A stretch of 64,000 nucleotides of DNA from Scatacola_A faecigallinarum (GCA_018713605.1 DVOM01000011.1:22666-86665); one strand, 5' to 3'. Counted from the first letter of the stretch, positions 1 to 8,594 are shown. Made by a program: numbers and translations. Notes: generated from the letters alone by a model not told the origin.

Positions 1-817
1 CGATGTTGGCGGTGGTGCCGCCGCAGATGACGGTTTTGCCGTCATAGCTTGACACCAGTTCGGCAAATTCCCGGTCTTTGTCTTCGTCAAACGGCGGGCC
101 GGTCAAGACCAGAAGCTTGCGTGGTTTGCGGAAGTAGAGGACCACGCAGCTGATGTCGTCGCCGGCTTTGTGCTCAACTTCTTTGTCCAGAGCCTCGTGC
201 ACGACGGCACGGGCGAGGTCATGGGCGGAAACGTAGGGATTTTTGCGAATCTCTTTCAGAATGAAGTCCAGACAGCCCTGCCGTCCCCAGCCGAGCGGGT
301 ATTTCCGGTTGCCCAGCCCGGCTTGGGTAACGCCGTCGGAAACCATGATAATGCGGTCTTCCGGCTGGGTGGTAACCTGTGAAATGCTGATGGTGCGGTC
401 TTTCCATTTAGGCGAGGAAAGTTCGCGGCATTTGACCGTGAGCGGTTTGAAGTCGCGAATGAACATGTGCGGCGGGTTGTCCATTTCGATAATACGGGTT
501 TTGCCGCCGAGTTCGCTGTCGACAATCGAAAAAGTCGCGTAGCTGATTTTGCGTACCTGACAGATGGGCAGCGCGTCCATCATCACTTCCGACGAGCGCA
601 GCAGTTCCATGTTGCTTTCGACGAATTTCATGGCCATGCGGGTGGTCATCGACGACAATATGTTGGCCTTGACGCCGGAGCCTAAACCATCGGAGAGAAT
701 CGAAATTATACGCTGTTCTTCGGGGATTTTTTTGGAAAACACCGTATCGCCGAAACAGTCTTCGCCGTTTTTCTGCTGCTGATGGGTGCCTATTTCGATA
801 AACAGAGAATCGCTCAC
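1..817 (-). CDS. SpoIIE/PP2C-type serine phosphatase (partial, C-terminus off the window)
   Basis: The reverse strand is open from a GTG at 817 to the window edge (272 codons). It begins only 2 bp after the hydrogenase stop, so it is probably translationally coupled to it. Near residue 40 the translation shows SDGLGSGVKAN, later VSDGVTQAG, and near the edge GDDISCVV. These are the metal-binding aspartate/glycine motifs of the SpoIIE branch of PP2C phosphatases. Such phosphatases dephosphorylate serine on partner proteins, often anti-sigma-antagonist systems. Placement after a HydS-type hydrogenase suggests it is the output module of an H2 or redox sensor. The family call is firm; the target is unknown. 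The C-terminus cannot be judged. Confidence 0.85.
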   Translation of the reverse strand, partial: MSDSLFIEIGTHQQQKNGEDCFGDTVFSKKIPEEQRIISILSDGLGSGVKANILSSMTTRMAMKFVESNMELLRSSEVMMDALPICQVRKISYATFSIVDSELGGKTRIIEMDNPPHMFIRDFKPLTVKCRELSSPKWKDRTISISQVTTQPEDRIIMVSDGVTQAGLGNRKYPLGWGRQGCLDFILKEIRKNPYVSAHDLARAVVHEALDKEVEHKAGDDISCVVLYFRKPRKLLVLTGPPFDEDKDREFAELVSSYDGKTVICGGTTANI

Positions 818-819
818 GG

Positions 820-2739
820 CTAATAGTCCCGTTTGTTGGAGTTGGTACGAATGGTCAGGTCGCTGCTTTGTTCGTCGTCAGCGGCAAAGTCTTTGGCGAT
901 GGAGCGGAGCAGAACTTCGGTTTCGGCCATGTGTTCGCCCAGCGTGCAGGCAATCTGCTGGACGGTGGCAAGATTTTTGTGGATGACTTCTTTCGCTTTT
1001 TCGGCAATCTGCTCTTTCTTCATTTCCATGTTGGTCACGTCTTCGATAATGCCGCCGACTATCTGCTTTTTGTCGATGTTGAAGACGACGACGTCAAACA
1101 GTTTGTCGTTGAAACGGACATGTTCGCGATGAATGTCCTGTTCCAGATCCAGCGAGGCCGAAAACAGATTGGTAAAGTTGATGAAGTCGCGCAGGTCGGC
1201 GCCGTGCAGGTTGTTCTGGTCGTAGATGTCGGCGTGTTCGTCTTCGTTCCAGAAGGTTTCGACAAATTTGTCGTTGTATTCCATAATGCTGAGTCTGGCA
1301 TTGGCAATGACAATCGGCGACGGAATGCAGCGAAGCAGCGCGTTGGCTTTGCGCTGCGCCTGCTGTTTCATGTGCGAAACGCACATTTCGGGTTCGGCTT
1401 TGCCGTCAAGCAGGGCTTTGGCAAAATTGCGGCAGGTGTTGTAGCCGCAGCCGCCGCAGTTGATTTCGTCTTCTATGCTGTATTTGCCGATGGAAGCCAG
1501 AACGCGTTTGATGTCGGTTTCGTCGTGTTTCGGCTGGACAATCGCTTCAGGTGCATAGTCGAGCCGGATGTCGACCGACGGGCTGCGTTTGCCCGCCAGG
1601 CCGGAAAAGTCGCTTTCTTTGAGAATTTCCACCCGCTTTTCAAGACCGGATTTTTTGGACGAAGTGCAGGGACCGTTGACGCAGCCGCCTTCACAGGCAA
1701 GACATTCAATAAAAACCGGGCGGTCGAGCGCCTCTTCCCTGATGTTTTTGAGCTCGCGTTTGATGTTGTCAATGCCGGTTATCTGCATCAGGTAGGCTTT
1801 TTGACTTTGTTCATAGGGTTTAAGCGTTTCAATCATGCCGCCTTCGACCGGGTAGGCGGTGCCTTCTTCGGCCTTGGACATGATAAACTTGTCGAAAACG
1901 GAAGTGTGGATGTCTTTCAGCTCGATGTTTTCGTCTTTCAGCCACTGGCGCAGGTCGGTAAAACTCAGGCTGAGGCTCAGCAGGTCAGGGTGGCGGTCGG
2001 CTTCGATCTTCTTGGCGATGCAAGGGCCGATGAAGATGACTTCAATATCTTTGCCGAGCGCGGTTTTGAGGAGGCGGCAGTGCGCCAGCAGCGGCGAGGT
2101 CAGTTTGGTCAGGTTGGCGGTGCGTTCGGGAACGTATTTATTGATGTATTCGACGACGGCCGGACAGGCGGTGGAGATGAACAAACGGTTTGCGGCGGAA
2201 ACCTGCGGCGCTTCTTCGGTGCTCGTATCCTCACGTACGCCTGAAGTACGCTCCGGACTGCGCTCCGCGGAAGCATCCTCATCTTTCTCACCGCAAGCCG
2301 TTTGTGACATATCAGGGGCGGCGGAAACCTGTAGTGCGTCGTTTGCCGCTTTGTCCAGCAGGCCGGCAATGTTGGCGGAAACTTCTTCGGCGCCCAGGGC
2401 GGTTTCGCTGACGCCGCGGAAGCCCAGACGGCGGATGGCGGCAATCATCTGTTCCCTGGAAACTCCTTCAAACTCGGTAATCCAGGAAGGTGCCAGCGAA
2501 ACGTAAACGTCTTTGCCGCTTTGTACCAGATGTTTGGCGCGGGTAAGGTCGTTGCGCGCCTGTTTGGCCTTGGCCGGGCAGACCCGGTAGCATGTGCCGC
2601 AGGCAATGCAGAGGTCGGGGACGATCATAGCCGAGCCGTCTTCAATCTTGATGGCTTTGACCGGGCAGCGGCGGACGCATTTATAGCAATCCTGGCAGTT
2701 GTTTTTTATGGTATAAAGAGGGTATTCGCGGTTGGACAT
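820..2739 (-). CDS. hydS: HydS-type sensory [FeFe]-hydrogenase with PAS domain
   Basis: 639 residues. The N-terminus carries two 4Fe-4S clusters (CQDCYKCVRRCP and CIACGTCYRVCP, residues ~15-55). The H-cluster domain shows variant motifs: L1 reads STACPAVVEY, with Ala where catalytic enzymes have the proton-transfer Cys; L2 reads GPCIAKKIE; L3 reads ECLACEGGCVNG. A further Fe-S motif (CGGCGYNTC...EPEMC) and a PAS domain follow, then a helical tail that may transmit signal. This domain order and the Cys-to-Ala change match sensory group C/D hydrogenases rather than energy-conserving ones. It likely senses H2 or redox state in the cytoplasm and signals to the phosphatase encoded just downstream. 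A 42-codon in-frame insertion lies just before L1 (see the repeat at 2192-2331). Confidence 0.88.
   Translation of the reverse strand: MSNREYPLYTIKNNCQDCYKCVRRCPVKAIKIEDGSAMIVPDLCIACGTCYRVCPAKAKQARNDLTRAKHLVQSGKDVYVSLAPSWITEFEGVSREQMIAAIRRLGFRGVSETALGAEEVSANIAGLLDKAANDALQVSAAPDMSQTACGEKDEDASAERSPERTSGVREDTSTEEAPQVSAANRLFISTACPAVVEYINKYVPERTANLTKLTSPLLAHCRLLKTALGKDIEVIFIGPCIAKKIEADRHPDLLSLSLSFTDLRQWLKDENIELKDIHTSVFDKFIMSKAEEGTAYPVEGGMIETLKPYEQSQKAYLMQITGIDNIKRELKNIREEALDRPVFIECLACEGGCVNGPCTSSKKSGLEKRVEILKESDFSGLAGKRSPSVDIRLDYAPEAIVQPKHDETDIKRVLASIGKYSIEDEINCGGCGYNTCRNFAKALLDGKAEPEMCVSHMKQQAQRKANALLRCIPSPIVIANARLSIMEYNDKFVETFWNEDEHADIYDQNNLHGADLRDFINFTNLFSASLDLEQDIHREHVRFNDKLFDVVVFNIDKKQIVGGIIEDVTNMEMKKEQIAEKAKEVIHKNLATVQQIACTLGEHMAETEVLLRSIAKDFAADDEQSSDLTIRTNSNKRDY
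2192..2331. repeat. In-frame palindromic insertion flanked by 14-bp direct repeats
   Basis: The 14-mer GCGGCGGAAACCTG occurs at 2192-2205 and again at 2318-2331, exactly 126 bp apart (42 codons). The DNA between contains inverted repeats, for example CGTAC/GTACG at 2234-2238 and 2246-2250, and GC-rich self-complementary sequence. In the hydrogenase it codes for a hydrophilic stretch rich in Glu, Ser and Arg between the ferredoxin-like part and motif L1. The flanking copies look like a target-site duplication around an inserted palindromic element that kept the frame, as known for Rickettsia palindromic elements. Slippage duplication is the alternative. Confidence 0.6.
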
Positions 2740-2759
2740 CGTCGGTCGGCCTTTTTAGT

Positions 2760-3011
2760 TTATTTGTCTGCGGAAGAAAAATGCTTTTCGAGAATATCAA
2801 GGAGCGAGCCTTGGTCGATGTTGTTGTACTCGACGCCGTCAATGTTGATGTTGGGGCCTTTGGCACATTTGTCACAGCAGCGCAGGCCGGTCAGTTCGAC
2901 TTCGGCTTCCAGTCCGTGTTCATCCAGAAAACGCTGGATAACCTGAAGGTTTTTGTTGTTGCCGCGGGCAAAGCAGGAACTTCCCATACAGACCTTTATC
3001 GTCGATGCCAT
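2760..3011 (-). CDS. Thioredoxin-like [2Fe-2S] ferredoxin (NuoE-like)
   Basis: 83 residues from the ATG at 3011, chosen because GGGAG lies 8 nt upstream; the ATG at 3017 is too close to it. The cysteine pattern CMGSSC near the start and CCDKC in the middle is the 2Fe-2S-binding signature of NuoE/HydC-type thioredoxin-fold ferredoxins. Stand-alone copies are common partners of [FeFe]-hydrogenases. It is first in the operon, 20 bp before the sensory hydrogenase, and probably carries electrons to or from it. Family call firm, partner inferred from adjacency. Confidence 0.88.
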   Translation of the reverse strand: MASTIKVCMGSSCFARGNNKNLQVIQRFLDEHGLEAEVELTGLRCCDKCAKGPNINIDGVEYNNIDQGSLLDILEKHFSSADK

Positions 3012-3048
3012 CTTCATAACTCCCGATTATTTGCAAGATGTATGTTAA

Positions 3049-3077
3049 AGTATAAAAGCTGCCGGCAAAAAAGGCAA
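3049..3077 (-). promoter_or_regulatory. Sigma70-like promoter of the hydrogenase-sensor operon
   Basis: On the minus strand TTGCCT (3072-3077) and TATACT (3049-3054) are separated by 17 nt, about 40 bp upstream of the ferredoxin start. The box match is good and nothing else occupies this divergent intergenic region. Confidence 0.55.
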
Positions 3078-3165
3078 TCCAAATTTATGGTTTACGGCAA
3101 TTGTTTAGCTTGTTTTTGCCGGAGAGCTGTGGCAAAATGAAAAAACCGAAACTTTAGGCGGGGAT

Positions 3166-4419
3166 ATGGCTGTGGAAGACTTGCTTCTGATTGTTCTGGC
3201 CGCGGGGCTGGTTTTGTTTGGCGGACTGTTTGCGGTTATGCGGGAAAAAAACCGGAAAGTCCGAAGGGAATGCACTATGCTGAAAGAACAGCTTAAACAG
3301 TCCTGCCGGATGGAAGCTGCGGCAAGAATGGCCGGCGGCGCGGCTCATGATTTTAATAACATGCTTGCCGGCATCTGCGGCGCGGCGGAGTGTTTGAAAA
3401 AACGCCTGAAAGGCGATGAAGAGCACCGTTACTGTGACGCTATTCTGAACGGTTGCGAGCAGGCATCGCATTTGGCGCGGCAAATGACGCGACTGGCGGC
3501 ACGCCGTGCGGAAAAGGCGGCGCCGGTCAATTTGTCCGCGTGTCTGAAAGAAAGCCTTAATCTGCTCGGTCACGGCATCGGCCGGGAAATGGAAATTATC
3601 GGAAATTTCGACGCGGAAAATCTGTCTGCGGCAATAAATTCGGAACATTTGCAGAGCCTGATACTGAATTTGGGCTTTAATTCCCGCGATGCGCTGGGCG
3701 GCCGCGGCCGGATAGAAGTCGGTTTGCGGCAGGTCTGCCTGTCGGAAGACGATATGCGGCGAAATCTGATTCAGGCCGAACCAGGAGAGTATGCGGAAAT
3801 CAGCTTTGCCGACGACGGGCCGGGAATTGACGCCGAGAACATGGCGCATATTTTTGAGCCGTTTTTTACGACCAAAGGCGGCGGGATGGGAACCGGCCTG
3901 GGGCTGCCGGAGGTGTATGGCATCGTGTTGAGCGCCGGGGGTTCGCTGAGAGTTGAAAATCGGCAAAAGGGCGTTTGTTTTTATGTTTTTTTGCCGCTTG
4001 TCGCGGCGGCGGAGGTCCCGGCGGCGGCCGAACCATGCTGCGGTCGGCTTTCGGCCAGAATCCTGATTGCCGACGATGATCCCCTGCTGCGGGGCGTGGC
4101 CGAAGACATCCTGAAAACGGCAGGGTGTGAGGTGCGGACGACTGACAGCGCCGAGGCTGCCGAAAAGGCCTGCGGAAAAGATTTTAAACCCGATGCGGTC
4201 ATGCTGGATGTCGTTCTGCCCTCCGGCGGCGGAAAAAAAGTTTATGAAACGCTGCGGAAGAAAGACCGCCGGCTGAAGGTCGTGTTTATGAGCGGCAGCG
4301 CTCCCGGCGAAGAAATTGAAAAGATTCTGGAGCAGGACCGATATACGGCTTTTCTGGATAAGCCCTGCCGGGCGGCACAGGCGGTGAAAACGCTGCAAAT
4401 TCTGTTAGCAAAAGCGTAA
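3166..4419 (+). CDS. Membrane-anchored hybrid histidine kinase with C-terminal receiver
   Basis: 417 residues. One N-terminal membrane helix (~6-25) is followed by a short linker and no recognisable sensor domain. The dimerisation/phosphorylation box reads GGAAHDFNNML (His near residue 62). The ATPase shows an N-box-like LGFNSRDAL, G1 DDGPGID, F-box FEPFFTTK and G2 GMGTGLGL. The C-terminal receiver has the acidic pair IADDDPL, phospho-acceptor VMLDVVLP, MSGSAPG and the lysine in LDKP. The HDFNN H-box and overall arrangement resemble a shortened CckA. It is divergent from the hydrogenase-sensor operon, and no separate response regulator is adjacent. Signal unknown. Confidence 0.88.
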   Translation: MAVEDLLLIVLAAGLVLFGGLFAVMREKNRKVRRECTMLKEQLKQSCRMEAAARMAGGAAHDFNNMLAGICGAAECLKKRLKGDEEHRYCDAILNGCEQASHLARQMTRLAARRAEKAAPVNLSACLKESLNLLGHGIGREMEIIGNFDAENLSAAINSEHLQSLILNLGFNSRDALGGRGRIEVGLRQVCLSEDDMRRNLIQAEPGEYAEISFADDGPGIDAENMAHIFEPFFTTKGGGMGTGLGLPEVYGIVLSAGGSLRVENRQKGVCFYVFLPLVAAAEVPAAAEPCCGRLSARILIADDDPLLRGVAEDILKTAGCEVRTTDSAEAAEKACGKDFKPDAVMLDVVLPSGGGKKVYETLRKKDRRLKVVFMSGSAPGEEIEKILEQDRYTAFLDKPCRAAQAVKTLQILLAKA

Positions 4420-4493
4420 GACGCTTGATAAAAAACGAGCATAAGTTTAGAATATTTCTTAATGTTGAACGGAGGTTTGAAGGTTAAGCGGCT

Positions 4494-5771
4494 ATGGCCA
4501 GACTGCAAAACAAAATGTCGGAAAAATATCTGCTGGAAACGTTAGATCGTATTGCCAGAAATTCTTTCGGCTATGCGGTCTTGTATGTCAGCGTTTCAAA
4601 GCTTAAGCCTAAAAACCGTCATCCCGAGTTCGTTAAGATTTTCGCCAAATTGTTTGACAGTGTGGTCGGTTCGGCGCGCGGCCAGTTTTTTATTCTTTCC
4701 AACGGCGATTTCGTGATTTTGGCCAGAGACATTACGCCCGACATGGTGGAAAATGCGGTGGAAAAGCTGCGGCAGGGGCTTTCTTCCGATCCTGCGCTTC
4801 ATTCCAGGGACGGTTCCGAATTTGCCCGGGTCATAAGCTTTCCCGAAGAGTTCGGCGCTTTCTACGAATATATTGAAAAGCGAATTGAAAGTCCGGAAGA
4901 GGAAGTTGAGGAGATCGCCTACAAACGGCCGATTGAAGCCGGCGAAGTCGATGAGGTTATTGAAACGCTCGACGAGGCGGACATTTCGGAAATTGTCAAG
5001 CGGCAGAGCGTGCTGCGGATTTTGGGCGCCGGAAAGTTTAAGGTTCTGTTTCAGGAATTTTTTGTGGCGATTAAGGATTTGAGTCTGAATTTCGACCCTA
5101 ATCTTGATTTGGTCGCCAACCGCTGGCTGTTTATGTATTTGAGCCAGACTCTGGATCGAAAAGTTCTGTCGGCAATGCCGGCGGCCGAACTGACAAACTG
5201 GCCGGAATATATCAGCATGAACCTGAATTTGTCTTCGGTCTTCTCCCGCGAGTTTGTGGATTTTGCCAAAAACTTTCTGCGCGGCGAGCGCAAGCTGATT
5301 GTCGAAGTAAAGCTGATGGACGTCTTCAACAATCTGCCGCTGTATTTTGAAGCCAAAGACATTTTGCACCGCGGCGGCAATAAGCTGCTGATTGACGAAG
5401 TGGATACGGCGGCGCTGAAAATGCTGAACGTCAGGCGTCTGGAGCCGGATATGCTGAAGGTGTTTTATGAGCCGCTGCTTGAGTTTGACATGGAGAACGA
5501 AGATATTCGCAAAATAATTGCCGGCATCGGCCGCGAAAACGTTATTTTGGCCAAATGCGGCGACGACAAGGCGCTGAAGTGGGGCGTGCATTACGGAATT
5601 ACCGCTTTTCAGGGGCCGTTTATGGATAATCTGGAAGTCGCGATTATCCGTGCCAAATGCCCGAACGGCAAAAACTGTTCGGCGCAGGAATGTCTGAAAC
5701 GCCGCCGGCTGCTGCTGGGAAGTTTTCGGGACGGCTGTCTGCGGAAAGACATGCTTGAAGATTTGCTGTGA
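4494..5771 (+). CDS. Degenerate GGDEF-EAL-like protein A
   Basis: 425 residues, cytoplasmic, no signal peptide. The first ~110 residues resemble a worn GGDEF domain (GDFVILA in place of GGDEF-FVVL). A charged linker leads to an EAL-like barrel (~170-420) with recognisable skeleton but without the EAL triad, the DDFGTG loop or other metal ligands. It therefore probably lacks cyclase and phosphodiesterase activity and may bind c-di-GMP or act as a scaffold. The C-terminus adds a Cys-bearing stretch (CPNGKNCSAQEC). Its paralogue follows after 11 bp. Start taken at the ATG with AAGG about 10 nt upstream. The domain call is by eye. Confidence 0.55.
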   Translation: MARLQNKMSEKYLLETLDRIARNSFGYAVLYVSVSKLKPKNRHPEFVKIFAKLFDSVVGSARGQFFILSNGDFVILARDITPDMVENAVEKLRQGLSSDPALHSRDGSEFARVISFPEEFGAFYEYIEKRIESPEEEVEEIAYKRPIEAGEVDEVIETLDEADISEIVKRQSVLRILGAGKFKVLFQEFFVAIKDLSLNFDPNLDLVANRWLFMYLSQTLDRKVLSAMPAAELTNWPEYISMNLNLSSVFSREFVDFAKNFLRGERKLIVEVKLMDVFNNLPLYFEAKDILHRGGNKLLIDEVDTAALKMLNVRRLEPDMLKVFYEPLLEFDMENEDIRKIIAGIGRENVILAKCGDDKALKWGVHYGITAFQGPFMDNLEVAIIRAKCPNGKNCSAQECLKRRRLLLGSFRDGCLRKDMLEDLL

Positions 5772-5782
5772 GGGCGGAAAAG

Positions 5783-7063
5783 ATGTTTACTTTTGGAAAA
5801 AATGCTCCCGAGAAACCTACTTTCAGCAAAAATACGCTGATTCTGGATTATCTGGTACGGATGGAAAAAGACCTCGACAGCTATCGGGCAATGTGCATTT
5901 TTATTCATAAGCTGCAGAGCCAGAAAATGCGGACCATGCAGCGGCAGGAACTGATAGAAACCTTTGAGAACGTCATTAAGAAAAGCGGCGGCGAAATCTT
6001 CGGTCTGCCTAATGACGACATGGTAATTATTTTCAACAATAAGGCGCATGACGAGATTCTGGCCTGTCTGGTTAAAGTGCGTTTCATGTTTCATGACGAT
6101 CCGCTGATTCAGAATGCGTTTGATTTGGAAAACGCCGGTTTTGTAAAGTTCTTTGAACTGGGCAATGGAGCGGCGGCGTTTAAGTCTTTAATCAAAGCCA
6201 ATATGGAAAATTCTGATGAACCGGGCCGGAGAGAAGGCAATGCCGCCATGCGGGGAACTGCCGCGCCGGTGCCTTCGTTTATGGGCGGAGCACGCAAACT
6301 GCGCCGCGAATTGACGCCGGCCATGCTGACCAAAGTTCAGAAAGCTTTGTCAATGACCGATTTTTCCAGCCTTATCCGCCGGCAATCGGTTTGCGCGGTT
6401 ATCGGCAAATCGCCGCCGCAGATGTTGTTTGACGAGGTGTTCGTATCAATTGCGGATTTGCGCGATATGCTGTTGCCGGATGTCGATCTTACGGCAAATC
6501 CGTGGTTGTTTCAGCATTTGACAGAGACGCTTGACAAGCGGGTTCTGGTAAGTATCAGCCGCCATGACGACGGTTCGCTGACCAGTAATTTTTCGATCAA
6601 TCTGAATGTGTCGACGATTTTATCCGACGAATTTCTGGAGTTTGACGAGAACATTAACGCTTCAATGCGCTCCAGCATCGTTTTGGAACTGCAGCTGGTG
6701 GATATTTTCAGCGATGTGAAAGCGTTTATTCTGGCAAAGACTTTTGCACAGTATCGCGGTTATAAAATCTGCATCGACGGCATTACGGTCGACAAGCTCA
6801 AATATATTGACCGAGAACATCTGAGCAGCGATTTAATCAAGATTATCTGGCATCCGTCATTTATGGATGTTATTCGTGAAGACAAGCATTTTACCGATTA
6901 TGTCAATAAAGCTGAACGTGCCCGGATGATTTTGTGCCGTGTCGACGATCCGCAGGCGGTAGAGGTCGGAAATTCGCTTGGTATCAATCTTTATCAGGGG
7001 CGCTATATTCAAAGGTTGTTGATGGCGCAGCCGCGAAAAACCATTTTTAGTATAAAAAAATAA
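5783..7063 (+). CDS. Degenerate GGDEF-EAL-like protein B
   Basis: 426 residues from the ATG at 5783, preceded by AGGGCGG 5 nt upstream; a GTG at 5768 overlapping the previous stop is the alternative. Same architecture as its upstream neighbour: a degenerate GGDEF-like N-terminus, a linker, then an EAL-like fold in which the strand pattern is kept (SINLNVSTIL, IVLELQLVDI, ARMILCRVDD, GINLYQGRYI) but catalytic acids are missing. The pair probably arose by tandem duplication and may work as a heterodimer. A strong terminator follows at 7066. Confidence 0.55.
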   Translation: MFTFGKNAPEKPTFSKNTLILDYLVRMEKDLDSYRAMCIFIHKLQSQKMRTMQRQELIETFENVIKKSGGEIFGLPNDDMVIIFNNKAHDEILACLVKVRFMFHDDPLIQNAFDLENAGFVKFFELGNGAAAFKSLIKANMENSDEPGRREGNAAMRGTAAPVPSFMGGARKLRRELTPAMLTKVQKALSMTDFSSLIRRQSVCAVIGKSPPQMLFDEVFVSIADLRDMLLPDVDLTANPWLFQHLTETLDKRVLVSISRHDDGSLTSNFSINLNVSTILSDEFLEFDENINASMRSSIVLELQLVDIFSDVKAFILAKTFAQYRGYKICIDGITVDKLKYIDREHLSSDLIKIIWHPSFMDVIREDKHFTDYVNKAERARMILCRVDDPQAVEVGNSLGINLYQGRYIQRLLMAQPRKTIFSIKK

Positions 7064-7065
7064 AG

Positions 7066-7091
7066 AAAGCCCTGAAAATACAGGGCTTTTC
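7066..7091. terminator. Bidirectional intrinsic terminator
   Basis: AAAGCCCTG, loop AAAATA, CAGGGCTTTT lies between the convergent genes ending at 7063 and 7095. A-rich and T-rich flanks let it serve both strands. Confidence 0.85.
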
Positions 7092-7094
7092 TTA

Positions 7095-8399
7095 TTATAA
7101 TATAACATCTCTGCAAACGTGTCCTCCGGCAAAACCAGTATGGGTTCCGCCGCAATTGCATCGGCTTCCCGGTTTGCCTCCCGGACAGCTGTTACGATCT
7201 ATAGCCAGATCAGGCAGGCAATTGGGCGTACATTTATATTTAGTGGTACCGCAGGCCGTACAAGGTGTTCCGCCGCATTGGCATTTACTGGCACTGGGCA
7301 TGGTGTATCCCGGACATTGACTGCTGTAATTGCAGGTTTGTACGCATGAATTTCCGGATTGGTTATACCCCGAGTCACAGCTCCAGGCGGAACATTTGGA
7401 CGAGCAGTCGGAATAGTAGGACGTGCAGTGAGCGTTGTCCGGCACCGAAACCGCCGTTTTGTTCCGGCAGTTGTCGCCGTAAGCGGTCTGGCATTTTGAC
7501 GAACAGTCGCCGTAATAGCTTTCACAGCCGTAAGGCGTCGATACGGCGGTACGGTTGATACAGTTGTCGATAGCGGCAATTTCACATTTGGAAGGACAGT
7601 CGTCCCAGTATTTTTCGCAGTAATAGGGAGCGTTCACGCTTTCCCGGATGTGGCAGTTGTCGGAGTAGGCCACCTTGCAGACCGAGGAACAGGGAGAAGG
7701 ATAATATTCGGCGCAGCCGTACGGCTCTTCGTCAACCCCGGCCGGACAAACGCAGTCGGTATATTGTCCGCCGCAGCTGTCTCCCGATACCGAACGCGGA
7801 TAAGAACAGTTGGAAGAAGTATATTGATATTCCGGCTTGCAGACGCAGGATTGATATTTTCCGCCGCATTCGGCACCGGTACCGTTTTCTTTGGCCGAAC
7901 AGGCAACCAGCGCGGGGTCGCATTCGCAGGAAGCGTACATTTCGTCGCAGCTTTCACCGACACCGACCTGTCCGGCGGGACAGGAGATAAGGTCGGGCAG
8001 GCATTTGCAGCCAAGCCCGTAGGCGGAGTTATAAGGACAAACGCCGTCAATGGTCTGTACGGAATTGCAGTTCTGTCTGACAAAGCCTTCGTTCAGACAT
8101 TGGTTAGAGGTATCGATATAAAAGTCGTCGTTGGCCGAACCGGTCCCGGAAGACGAGGAATCGTAACCGGCGGCACCGCCGCAGTCGCCGACGCCGAGGA
8201 AACAGACGCCGGCAGTCTTATAAGAGCGCGACATGTCGGCAAAGGAAGATGCAGGCTTCGGAATAGGTGTGTTTGTATGTGTGTATTTAAGTGTGAAGTC
8301 ATTGTCAGAGAGCACCATGGTCGAATTCAGAGCCGCAGCAGGCGACACAAAAACAGAAGCCAGCAGAGCGGACAAATATAAACAACGAGAACAAGACAT
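7095..8399 (-). CDS. Secreted cysteine-rich repeat protein 1
   Basis: 434 residues from the ATG at 8399, preceded by GGAGGTG at good spacing. A signal peptide with hydrophobic core ends near AALN. A conserved block follows (YKTAGVCFLGVGDC), then regular Cys-rich repeats of ~30-40 residues with motifs such as STPYGCESYY, DCSSKCQTAYGDNC and RNKTAVS. No catalytic motif is visible. The many paired cysteines suggest a disulphide-stapled extracellular or surface protein, so export to an oxidising compartment is expected. Closely related to 8603-10453 and to the partial gene at 63353-64000. Function unknown; adhesin or surface-layer roles are guesses. Confidence 0.8.
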   Translation of the reverse strand: MSCSRCLYLSALLASVFVSPAAALNSTMVLSDNDFTLKYTHTNTPIPKPASSFADMSRSYKTAGVCFLGVGDCGGAAGYDSSSSGTGSANDDFYIDTSNQCLNEGFVRQNCNSVQTIDGVCPYNSAYGLGCKCLPDLISCPAGQVGVGESCDEMYASCECDPALVACSAKENGTGAECGGKYQSCVCKPEYQYTSSNCSYPRSVSGDSCGGQYTDCVCPAGVDEEPYGCAEYYPSPCSSVCKVAYSDNCHIRESVNAPYYCEKYWDDCPSKCEIAAIDNCINRTAVSTPYGCESYYGDCSSKCQTAYGDNCRNKTAVSVPDNAHCTSYYSDCSSKCSAWSCDSGYNQSGNSCVQTCNYSSQCPGYTMPSASKCQCGGTPCTACGTTKYKCTPNCLPDLAIDRNSCPGGKPGSRCNCGGTHTGFAGGHVCRDVIL

Positions 8400-8423
8400 G
8401 GCACACCTCCGATAATAACTGAA

Positions 8424-8447
8424 ACCAAAGCCTGCAAGAGGCAGGTG
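8424..8447 (-). promoter_or_regulatory. Conserved leader element upstream of Cys-rich gene 1
   Basis: In the ~105-nt 5' leader, minus strand, CACCTGCCTCTTGCAGG then CTTTGGT forms a hairpin (CCTGC-CTCTT-GCAGG). Its CACCT can instead pair with AGGTG of the ribosome binding site. The same order of motifs recurs upstream of Cys-rich gene 2, suggesting shared translational control. Confidence 0.45.
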
Positions 8448-8511
8448 CACCAAAAGCAACGGATAGATATCCCGAAACGAGACAAAATCACCTTTTATGC
8501 ACCACAGTTAC

Positions 8512-8540
8512 AATATAACGCGGCGCGAGGAAAAAGTCAA
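8512..8540 (-). promoter_or_regulatory. Sigma70 promoter of Cys-rich gene 1
   Basis: Minus strand TTGACT (8535-8540), 17-nt spacer, TATATT (8512-8517). The boxes and spacer length are identical to those of the promoter of Cys-rich gene 2 at 10651-10679, and the bases upstream are also similar. Confidence 0.8.
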
Positions 8541-8568
8541 CTATTATTGAATCCACTTTTATTTTTGG

Positions 8569-8594
8569 CAAAAAAATACCCCTCTGATGAGGGG
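8569..8594 (-). terminator. Terminator of Cys-rich gene 2
   Basis: Minus strand CCCCTC-ATCA-GAGGGG followed by TATTTTTTT, just after the stop at 8603. It also insulates the promoter of gene 1. Confidence 0.85.

Noticed and set aside
868..2244. Long forward-strand open frame antisense to the hydrogenase
   Set aside because: It is a mirror of the real gene's codon bias, has no recognisable domain, and the reverse frame carries clear Fe-S and H-cluster motifs.
3154..4398. Long reverse-strand open frame across the histidine kinase
   Set aside because: The forward frame has all kinase and receiver motifs; the reverse translation is low-complexity Arg/Gln/His-rich shadow.
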